From: Litoditis marina | Lineage: Eukaryota > Nematoda > Chromadorea > Rhabditida > Rhabditidae | NCBI GenBank assembly: GCA_964036275.1 | Contig: OZ038437.1 | Location: 17,268,090 to 17,332,089 of the forward strand | Direction: 5' to 3' | DNA: 64,000 nucleotides | Shown here: positions 44,114 through 54,600 of the stretch, piece after piece | Layout of the letters: every line of letters begins with the position of its first letter | How positions within the stretch are numbered: the stretch's first letter is position 1 | The notes under the pieces: generated by a model | Told to the model about the DNA's origin: nothing | Database searches by the model: none | The model's input: the letters and a program-made list of their open reading frames with translations, nothing else | Translations under genes and position numbers: made by a program

Positions 44114-47100
44114 CTAGTAAAAGCTAGTGCAAGCGTGAATTGCGTACATAATTTTGTTAACTGTAGGAAGCAAATCCAAAAATGTCTGTCGGAGAGATGT
44201 TTCGGTGGGAAAGGCGGAAAGAGCAGGTGAGACCATAGGCTGATGCTCTGACTCAGTCTCAAGATGCTCCAGCTCCTGAGTCACTTGTTGCTCCTCGGCA
44301 TTCTGGAAGATAGAAATTGGTTTTTTTCTCATTGCAAGACGAAAAGAAAGTTATCTATTACACGTTTACTTTTCTAGAGGATGATAAACTACAGGCTGGC
44401 GTGTGAATCGTACTGGCGCCGAAAGATTTGAAGTAAGACCTACTAGCCACTCGGCCACGACAACATAGTTGGGAAATCAAAACATTGAGACACGTGAGTT
44501 CACAAACGTAGTTTTTAGATAGAAACAAATTTACCTGATTGACATGCGCGAGGCTCTTTTCGAGGTCTTCTTGCAACTGCTTCACTCTGTTTTCGAGCTG
44601 GAGCAGCGCATCTTCATCTTCACTCTCTTCTACTTCAACACTCGAAGCTAGTGGAACTAGTGAGAGAGAAGAGAGGGGAGAGATCTCCAGATCTGAATGA
44701 TACAAATGTGATAAAAAGAAAGACAGTTTACTGTTCCATACCGTGCTTTCAGTTTTACCCCGTTCTTTCTCGGTAGAAAAACATGGGAAAACCAAAAATC
44801 GTTCTCAAACATCCAAAACTGGCAGAACCGGTTTTTACCCGTTTTTCGAATGGCATTCTTTGACAGTTATTCTCAAAATGCTGGTTTACAGTCCAAAAAC
44901 AGGTAATAGTGGGAAATCGTACGTATTGAGAAAACCTTCAGTGTTATATTCACCTACTTTATTTGAATATTTTGAACTATCTTTAACTTATTTGTTATTG
45001 GAGTGCGATTTTGATGTTTTACTGATTCTTTGATACTTTTCGATGAATATGCTTCCAATAACAGAAAATAAGTTGTGGAGATAAAGAAGGAGAGACTGGT
45101 AGAGATCAAGAGAGGAGGCATACAAGAGAAAGTGCGTATGTGATAAAGAGAGGAGAGAGAAAGAGAGAGAAATAGCGAGATAAAAAGGTAGAGATTGAGA
45201 AAGAGGTACAGTAAGACGAACGGAACATGGATAGAGGTTGAAAAGGAACAGGACAAAGAAAGTGAGAAAGAAATAAAGAGGTAGAGTGTTCTTTTCAGGT
45301 GGTCAACTGTCTGGAAAAATTCCTTTACAAAGCCGTTGGTGAACCCAGTGAATCAGTGCAACATTGGTACAATTGCACAGTTTCGTAATTACCATCCATT
45401 TTCAGTCATATAGAAGTATTTTGATTATTTGAAAGAGGTCGACAAGTTTGAATGTAGTACCTCAAGACGAATTGAGATCTCACTTTTCACTTGAACAGAG
45501 TTTGAAATTACAATTTGCTTCGATTACCAAAAAAACAGCTATGAAGTAGCCGTTGCCACAAAAGTAGAACACATCAGAAAATAAGATATGCATTACTCTT
45601 CTCGGTTTCTGACTCTACAACCTACAAGTTATCTCTACTTCTCAGATAAAAAAGTCAAGAGACTATTCGGCCCTAAAAGGGTGATTTTGGGTGATTGAGT
45701 AAACGCGGACCCAAAAGATTCTGGGAGGGCCACAAATCTGATATCGACCACGCTTTCATCAATTTTGTTTTTTCGAAAACCCTCAATTCCAATCAAACTC
45801 CTAGTTTTCGTTCATCATTTTGACTTTTCCACGGGCAAGCAACACACAATAAAAGAACAGCGTGCAGCGTGCAGCTGTACAAAACATAAAGGCACATCTT
45901 CAATGGACCAAAAGCTCACTTTTCCCACCATTTTTCCATTGGAAAAGTGAACATTTTGATTTTTCGAAGATTCCAGACATTCACATAAAAAAGCACACTG
46001 ATACATAGACGGAAAACACAAAATGATGGTCGAAAATCTGGTTAATTTAGTAAACTTAATTTTTCTCAGTTTATTAATACTTTTATTATCATCACTATTA
46101 ACTGAACGCTCATTGAACTACGTGCGCTTACTGTATGTTTCACTTTTCCTATGTGTTACTCTCTTTTTGATACATCGTTTTGATAAAAAGTTTCATAAAA
46201 AAAAGTAAGTTTTCAACCCCGAATTCACCATAAAACAAACAAAACAGTAACCTAAGTCACGAACTAACCCATTAACTTCTTCGTGTTTCCAAAATAGTTC
46301 TTATACAACTTTTATGACTTTTAAATAGAGTGATGTGTTGAAAGATCGTCATTTCGTGGATAAACTCTGCTCTATAGAGTAATTCTTCATCCTAGTTCAA
46401 ACCAGCTAGAGTACTGTATGCATAACTTTATAATGTGGCAAGTTTGTATGTCACTATTGTTGGTTCTATCGCAATGAAAACTCTAAAACTTCGCAGCAAA
46501 ATCTACGTTCGGTGTTGGTCAAATAGATGTGATTATACTACAGACTACAATCGATCCCAACCCCCCCCCCCCCCCCCTGCCCCCTCTTTTCCTATCATTC
46601 CTTGCCATCACATCATCGATTCCCCACTACTTTGCTATCACATTTTTTTCAATTCGTTATTTGTTATTTACTTAGTTTTAGACTCTTTCTTTAGTCTTTC
46701 CACACGATTTTCGTGAATACTGAAAAGTACTTGTTTTTAGTTTTAGTGAAGGTGTATTTTGTAGTTTTTCGGAAGTTTTCCATCCAAAAACGCAGGTTAA
46801 ATCAATTAAGCTTATAGAATTTCTGGTTTTGAGACATTTCAGTTCCAGGTTGTAACTATTTCATATCGCAAATTTATGCGCTATGTGCAATGTGAATCGC
46901 TTTTAATATATTTTTCAATTTGTAACACGAAAAAGGGTCAGCTTAGTTTGTTGTTTTGTCTCCAGAGGTGTCGAACAATTCAAATTAAATTCTCTAAACG
47001 GCCAAATCCAAATAACTTTTGTTCAGCAAACTGGAACATATTTCGGGATATTACCATACTGTAGACCATAATCATCGCTGTGCGCGTAAACTTTTCTTTG

Positions 47101-50100
47101 TTGCGTCAGAAAAACTAGCTCGGACACTGCTTCAATTGTTGATTGAAGCAGGACGATAATGCATATTGTGAACCAATCTCGTGTCAACGGTCCTTTGAAC
47201 TGCAATTGAAAAATCTATTGCAGTTTAAAGGACCAAAGCTTTGGGAGTGGACCACATAATCGTCCTTATTTAACGTGAACGGCAGCCAAACTTTCGATCA
47301 CTGGTTTGAGTCTCACACAGGATAGCTACTTTATTAACTTGAAGAAAACAATTTGGAGCGATTTGATCTATAATCATGATTAGTTTAGGGATATATGGAA
47401 ATAACGGAGGACGAAGAAGTAGCCAAGTCGGTAAATTGGGTATATTTTTTGACGCACAAACATGAGAAAATTTAGGTGTATACTGTAGCAGTGCATGTAG
47501 AAGTGATATAGATATAGATAAGTTCGAATTTCAGAAGGTTGTATGTACGGAGTATAAGTTTTATTCACCGAATATATACTGTACTAAATTGAATAATCGG
47601 CAAAACTTGCAACGTGAAATGTGAGCATAGAATGTTGAATAGATAGAAAATCAATTTCTTTCTTTTTTCACACTTTTCAACAGTACTTCTAAGTACAATT
47701 TCGAAAGAGAAAAACCCTAATTCGGTAGAACTTTAGTCAGCTCCTTAATTATAGGCTTTGCTATAGTTTGTTTCACCTACTCATAACCCTCTACAGTAAT
47801 ATGCTTCAACTTCCAATTCAAATTTTGGTAAATTGACGTATTCGGATTTTATACAAATTTTGGTAGTGTCTTCTACACCCTTACTACTACAAGGTCTGAA
47901 ATTTCGAAAACGAAATAAAACATTGCTCACTATAAAAAGCCTCCTGCATATTTGGAGGATTACTGTAGAAGGACATCGATTGGTGAAACAAAGTATATCA
48001 TTGGAGTAGGCGATAGTTTTACCCGATGTGTTTATAATATGTAGTTTGATCTCGTTACTAGTTTCGTGAATTAAGTGTATTCAGGTTAAACTACGATGAA
48101 TTTTATTAGGTATTCCTGGCATGGTGATATTGACGTGAGAACGATACTAGTGTTACTATAGTTCTCTGCACTTTAAATGGCAGGTTGCCAATTAGTAACG
48201 TTTCATACGGGAAGGCTTCATATCTGCATTAAAGCCGCAAAAATGGGCGGAAATTTATATGATTATTGCGCGGAAAGATGAACAAAAAGTACGTAGACAT
48301 CGAATACAATAGTAGTTAGTGCTAGATAAGGGATGTTTGTGATGCGTTGCAATGATTCACTGTAGTACTGCACATCAACAAGAAAATGACTAGAGGAGGA
48401 AGTATTATATCCGGAAAGTTATGAGAAAACTCTGATATACGTTGCCGAAAAGTACGGTAGTAGTCCACGCGAGAAAGTAAATGATTTAGGTGCCAGTTCT
48501 TGAGAATATTTAAGAAGTCGTCGTATGTGCTAGAATTACTGTAGCAGTCCACGTAGGAGAGGAAATAACTAAGAAAGAAAGTACTGCCTCTTGAACAAAT
48601 CTTTGTGAAATAGTCTTCTGCGTTTGCGAAAAAGTGCTGTAGTAGTTTATATCAATGCGGAAATTACTAGTGAAGAAGTAGTGTAGTAGTCCACGTGAGA
48701 AAGTAGTTGACTAGAAGAGAAGACACTCAATCTTAATAAGTCTCTGAGAAATCTTCATTTTATTGTCGAGGAGTACTGTAGTAGTCCACGTAAGAGAGAG
48801 AATGACTAGGGGAGTGATTTGAACTGTAACCTACCTCTGATGGGAGTTTCTTCTTCTTGGTTAGGCACAGCTGGCTCGGGGGCGGCCTCGAACACAGAAT
48901 CCTCCAGGTCAGACAAGTCGAAGGAAAACTGCCTGAAATCAGGTATAAAATAATAACTAGAAATTTAAAGATGTAAATACATACGCTCTACCTAGTTTCT
49001 ATATGTTTTGGCATAAGTCACATTTGTAGTGTGCTATTAATTTACAATTCTATGTCATGGAAACAGGCATATGCGGTTACCACTTCTTTTTCATTCCTAT
49101 CAATCAAATTACATCAGTTTAATTTCGAAATGCTGAGCTTTTCATTTAGTATTTTGGTTTGTAATTTGATTCAATTTTGGTGAAAGTTCGGATGCATCAC
49201 CGCGTGTTTTGAAATCGAACTACATTCTTGATGTTGGTTTCACTGTATACCCAGAACTATTCTGAATCTATGAGTGGTCTAGAACGCTGAATGGCTACTG
49301 TAACTCTGCGAAATTGTCTGTAAATTCCTACACACACGTCAGTGAATAGAACAGTAAATGGGTACTGTATCTAGCTCAAATGATACGAAAAGGACTACAC
49401 TATCGGATGTGAGGCCTAGAGCTTCACATAGATACTATAACTCCGCGAGATGGTATGTAAATGACCATGTAAACAACACCAAATCAATGCCGCACCTCAA
49501 ACTCTAATCGGACACTGTAACTCTATGATGTCATATGACTTTACTCACGGAAAGCGCCTGAGAGACATCTCCGGAGTTGGCGCTGCGACCACACCTTCCA
49601 GGTAACTGGGAGTTGGGGGCAGGGAATAAATGTCCAGCGCGTACACACCCGTTGGTCAACTTCGTCGGTCTCACTGAAATTATAACTATTAATAGTGATT
49701 AGAAACGTCAGAACATAACTAGGACCAGCATCCGGCGTACCAGATTTCTGCTGTGTAAAGTCATATCACAACTTTCTTGTGGTTGGAATCTAGTGTTGCG
49801 CGCACTACAGTTTTTGTTTGTTTCGGCAAATTCTGGGCACGTGATGTAACTTAGTTTTACGTTAAGATCCAAGATAAATCTGTCTCGGATCCGGGAAATA
49901 TCCGTGGTAAAAAATCGCTGTGTGTAGTTTTCTGAGAGGGTGGAAAGAGGACTATATTGTTAGTTAATTGACTCAGTCACGTGAAATATGTTGAACACAG
50001 CATAACTCAGAAACTAACTCAAAGTGCACAATTCGTCATCAGAAAACTAATTTCACGTGACTATTCAGTTCACTCCTAGTATATACTTACGTGGAAATCG

Positions 50101-50216
50101 AGACAGTAGGTTCTGGGGACGGTAGAGCAAACCGTTGATAGGAGAAAGAAGGGGTTGGGGGAAGAGATGAGATATCCAGGGCATAGATAGCGCGCTGCCC
50201 AAGCTCACCGCTCTCA
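44114..50216 (-). CDS. Proline-rich/acidic coiled-coil protein, 3' five exons
   Basis: Minus-strand exons: 50091-50216, 49549-49673, 48835-48933, 44535-44692 and 44114-44302 (TAG). All phases agree as sequenced. The first visible exon reads ESGELGQRAIYALDISSLPP; the second starts similarly (ETDEVDQR) and its DNA is a diverged duplicate, but after QR it reads a different frame, returning to a matching-looking frame at SVFEAAPEPAVPNQEEETPI in the third exon. The rest is acidic (SVEVEESEDEDALLQLENRV) with a coiled-coil-like heptad region (VKQLQEDLEKSLAHVNQ) and ends MYAIHACTSFY. No domain is recognised. The 5' end is missing; a possible upstream mini-exon ending ALARE at about 50303-50325 fits the phase but has a weak acceptor. 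The 4.1-kb intron before exon 44535-44692 carries R1, R5 and a minisatellite. Confidence 0.65.
44370..44480 (-). repeat. tRNA-like fragment
   Basis: On the minus strand, GTCGTGGCCGAGTGGCTAGT (A-box-like) is followed by CCAGTACGATTCACACGCC, an eroded B box. It lies in the last intron of the coiled-coil gene. Confidence 0.4.
47143..47275. repeat. Inverted-repeat MITE R1, copy 5
   Basis: AAGCAGGACGATAATGCATA at the left, GACCACATAATCGTCCTTAT at the right, with GGTCCTTTGAACTGCAATTG and its inverse inside. It lies in the long intron of the coiled-coil gene. Confidence 0.8.
47760..48000. repeat. Small inverted-repeat element R5, copy 2
   Basis: TATAGTTTGTTTCACCTACT and GATTGGTGAAACAAAGTATA are inverted ends; the interior TAACCCTCTACAGTAATATG matches 22258-22500. 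Confidence 0.75.
48330..48800. repeat. About 90-bp minisatellite around GTAGTAGTCCACG
   Basis: Variants of TACTGTAGTAGTCCACGTGA recur at about 48450, 48540, 48680 and 48775, with weaker ones at 48360 and 48632. Neighbouring words GAAATCTTC and GAATGACTAG also recur. The units are diverged. Confidence 0.6.
49972..50093. repeat. Small element R7, copy 5
   Basis: CACGTGAAATATGTTGAACA and CTAATTTCACGTGACTATTC; internal AACACAGCATAACTCAG matches other copies. Its right end touches the donor of exon 50091-50216. Confidence 0.6.
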
Positions 50217-51608
50217 CTGGAATACAAACTATTAATATACATATGAAAATATTAGAAAAGCATGATGAATAACGTTTTTGTAGATCAAACTACAACCTTT
50301 CACGGGCCAGTGCGGCCTCCTTTAATTGGGGTCACGTACTTTTTTGAACTGTTTAGCACTCGTGTGAACTATTTGAAAGCATTAGTCACATTTTCTAACC
50401 TTTACTTATTTTCTCAAAGTATAAATTGAGATATACAATAGCCTCCCTACTAGGGTTGTTCATCGAGGTCAAAATTTCGAGTTCTCGAGTTTGGCGAAAA
50501 ATCAAGTTTTCGAGTTTTGGGAAATTTCGAGTGCGACTTTTCTGTTTCTGTTGCTGAGAATCCATTTGCACTATTAAATTTCATGAAGAGAAAGTTTTTC
50601 AACTTTTCGCGGCAAAATTGACGTTGGAATAACGAGGACTATGTATCTTTTTTTTCCCTGGGATCGCATTAATTGGCGAAAAAACCTCCATATTCAGAAT
50701 AAACTGTTTTTCGTGTTTTTCGTCTTTCATTCCATTTACCCTCTAAAAGAGAACGGCCTAGGTACTGTGAACTTCCTTCTACTTCTACCTGAAAGGATAT
50801 TGCTACCAATACTTGTATATAGTTTGCTTTGTAGCATTCAATGCAAAAAGGGGTGGAGTGTTTCGAATTAATATACGTAGCTCTGAGATTTATGGACACT
50901 ATCATCACTGCTTTGCCCATTCTGTATTGTTTTATTACTTTTCGTCTTTCTAGAACCTATTTCTTTCTGTGTAAGTGGAAGGAATTTGTCTTGTACGCCA
51001 ATTTCGTACTTGGTTTTGTGTAAAAAATAGTTTGTTGACTAATCTGTGACCGATATACTCAACTTCAATTTTTCCGTTTCGAAATTGTTAAATCCACACA
51101 ATTGCTAGTCTCAGTTGTTGTCGTGCTCCACTGCGAATCCTGGTCAAACAGTAATTTGCCCGCGAAGTTCCATTAATTTGAGAGTTCAATTCAATTTCAT
51201 GTTTTTGTCCGCTCCGCTCCCCCTTTTTTATATCTCGTCTCGCGTCTTCCCCATTAATTTATTGTATTACCGTTTCTCAATATTCTGTAGTAGCATGTTT
51301 CGTCTTAATTTGGTGGGTTACGTTTTCTTGACGTAAATAGAGCTATGGCTTGTCTCTCTCGAAAATGTACATGCTATAGTCTTGGAAATTGACGTTGCAA
51401 TTAATTGAATTAATTGGGTATCGTGCTGATCTCTCATCCGTATTTTTTTTCGCTAATTGGAAACATTATTTTTGACGCTTTGTCTTATCTTTCTTCTCGG
51501 TTTTCTCGTTTTCTAGCCCGTATAATTACTATAACTATTACTTTATCCCATTGTTCTTACATTCCAGGGTTTTTTTTGTGTTCTACTGACCCGGTCTGCG
51601 CACGTGTC
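50217..51608. other. Shared upstream region of coiled-coil gene (-) and T5 (+)
   Basis: A TCGAG element lies at 50449-50545. The rest is AT-rich, with no repeat recognised and no complete exon. The two genes point away from each other, so this 1.4 kb should hold the T5 promoter and the missing 5' exon(s) of the coiled-coil gene. Confidence 0.5.
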
Positions 51609-54600
51609 ATGAGCTGTCCAGTGTGCAAAGAAGAATTTGGTACGTTTCTTCTAGTTTATCTTCTCCATAAATCAAATACACCAGTAAGGTGCAACTGATT
51701 TCCAAAAGAACCCGGTTTTTGATTGAAATGCCTGAAACTTTGTGTTTTGGCATCAAAAAGCCACATTCTATACATTTGACGGTAAGAGAGCCCGTTTCTG
51801 GAATGGTACTGTTGTTTGAACACTATTATCGAAGTTTGATTACAACAGGCAATTAAACAGTTTTTCGTTTCAGACCTGGTATACCGTACTCCCATGATAG
51901 GGGTATGCGGTCATTCTCTGTGTAAGAAGTGCGTCTGTGTCCCTAACAAGCCAACCACGGTGCGTCCACTGTTGCTGTGCCCATTGTGTCGCCAGAAGGA
52001 TGCATTCAAATCGCTCAAGACCAACTTCCAAATGCTTGGTGAGTATCATGTTTGTTCATTTATTTTCTGTTCATTCTACGCAAAATTTGCAACTTAAGAA
52101 TGTAAGAAAATGTGTTGTTGTGTAGTATAAACTCCTGTCACATTCTATTATCTAGCCGGAAAAGTCACAAAATGACAAAACGGCCTCATTTCGGTGTCAC
52201 TTTTCTGCGGATCTGTGGTTTGCGGCAGATCTCTACTTATAAATCGAGAAACGGGTCTCTTCATGTTTGTTCATCGTATTCGCAGTATAACTGTGTATTT
52301 CTTTGCATAATTAATAGTTGAAGTGTAACTGTTCAGTTCATTCATAAATTCGTGGTTTTCAGATGTTATGGAGAACCTAGCAAAGATGAGGAAGATTGTT
52401 GCTCAACTCGAGTCGGACACAAATGTAGGTTTTCATCAGTCATGTTTCAGTTACGTTACGATGTTTCATGGTTGAATCACACCAAATATTCCAGTTATAG
52501 TTTGCAGTATGGTCTCAACTAAGACAAACCTAGTGCAAGTCTAATGGTTCTGGGCTGGAAGGCTGTGAAACTATAATATCACAATTGATTGCATAGTTTG
52601 AGAAATCGGCTCCTTCTCGCAAATCGCAAAAATTGGTCTCATTTTATGGCGAAATCATAGTTTTCACGTAGCTCAGTGATAAAAAAAGTGTTCTTACTGT
52701 GAAATGGTAACACTCTGCTAGTGGGTGTACGCAAGTGTGAAAACACTAATTTACTAATTACGTGATTTTCAGGGTGGTTTGAAGTGTCATGTCTGTGCGA
52801 GCAAAGTAGAGGAGAAAAAAGCCCGGATCTGTGAGCCATGTTCTCTGGAAAATGAGTCGATTTTGGTAGATGAGGGAATCGTAGTAGTCAGAGATCTAAA
52901 TAAGGTCAGTTCCATGTTCCAGTAGGGTTCGAATATTCCAAAATTTAGTCCTTGTTCAGATTTGAACACGATTTTGCAGCAATAATAGACAAGTTCTCTC
53001 GTTTGGTTTTTTTATTGATTTTTCTGACTATTCGTGCAACTTCACTGGAATCCTCGAAGATGGGCAGTTTGCACTCTCACACCAGTACTTATCTTCATGC
53101 GAAAGTTCATGATTTCGCATCGAAAACAGGTCAATTCTTTGAAACTTGTTAAACGTGGGTGTCCACTAAAAATCACTAATTTTTGAAGTTTCAATCGAAA
53201 ACGGCTTTCTTGGTTACTTTTGTGTCAAGGTTTGATGAAAACGGACATTTTTGATGCAAACCATCAAAGTACGTGGGAAAACGCGGGAAGAATAATCACG
53301 TTCTCTATGTCTGTGGTTCTCATTAATAAACATACGTTTGTAAAATGGTCAGATTAGTCACAAAAATGCTTTCTTTTCGCTATCGTCGACAAAAGTTTTC
53401 TATTTTTCCGTTTCGAAATCGCGAAAACGATTCCTTCACATATGAAATTCACACCTTACTGGTAGGGTTAGTTGATTAGTGTCGCAGAAGGACAGAAGGT
53501 GTCTTTGTTGGGTTTTGAACAATCTCATTTGCGTATGTTATAGTTGTAGCATAAATAAAAGCGGGATAATACTGTATATCTCATCTAGTTCTGTGTAAGG
53601 ACACATATACGATTCCTCCATGACATTTGTATAAGCCCATTCGGTATATTCTATCGCGTCCGCGACTTTTGGGCTCGGTTCGAGCCTTACTTAAGACGGA
53701 TATTTTATGGGTTTGACAAGCACTATAACAATCAGCTTTTCAGGTCACTGCCAGTGTTACGTGTGCTTCCTGCTTTCTGGAAGGTCTTCATGATGGTCAC
53801 AAAAGTCATCTTTTTCTTCCTCTGAAGGTTTGTTGACACCTGCCGTTGTTTTTTAGGAAACTTGTGACTTGGTTGGGTGGTCCCAGGAGTCACCCGTTTT
53901 TCTTCAAAGTCGGGATTTGTACTACCTCAATTACAACGAGTCTCGCTCTTTCTGATGAAAACCTCACTTTCAACCCAGTTTTGTAGTTCGATTCCACAAA
54001 CATCAGGTTTCCAATATATTTGATGGTCAACGAAATCGCCTCACGTGTGTTCATTAGAGAATGCTCAAACTTGTTCGGAATTCGATCTGTTTTGCTACAG
54101 GATTTGGTCCCTAATGGGTCAGAGCCTGAACACACCTAGGGTCCACGCGGTGTAGCGGTTTTATATTAGTTTAGTTTGTAAGGCACCTTGGACCCAACCT
54201 CAATTTATATAGGACAAAAGGCAGGGGCTTAACCCTGGACTGCCCTTCCCTGAGCGATAACAGAAGTCTTAGTTATATACTAATTCATATCAGACATGTT
54301 AATAACATCACTACAATAAAAGAGTAATACATAAACTACGGTTATTATTAGGATCCAGACCAAGATAGATCCCAAAGAGACGAACCTATCTTGGCTGGTA
54401 CAGGGAAGGGGAACTGGCGGGTTGACCCCGCCTCTCGCAGTGATAGGACGTATGGTCACAAGCATTGCGAGAGGACAGACTCATGACACGCCACCCCTTC
54501 AAGTAGCAGACTCCCGACTGCATAAAGATAGAGAGAAAATAATAATTACGAATGAAACGACTTGAAACTGAAGATAGAAAAGAGAGAGAGAGAGGGGAGT

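Noticed and set aside
44954..45256. Hydrophobic Leu/Ser-rich frame
   Set aside because: Translated purine-rich low-complexity DNA; no start context or splice support.
46023..46208. 61-codon frame with a hydrophobic stretch
   Set aside because: Leu-rich translation of AT-rich DNA without upstream acceptor or similarity to other genes here.
50303..50325. First exon of the coiled-coil gene (reads EAALARE)
   Set aside because: The phase fits but the acceptor TTAAAG is poor and there is no ATG; kept only as a possibility.
53890..54135. 81-codon minus-strand frame left of the LTR
   Set aside because: It begins inside the LTR and runs into host intron; no conserved motif.
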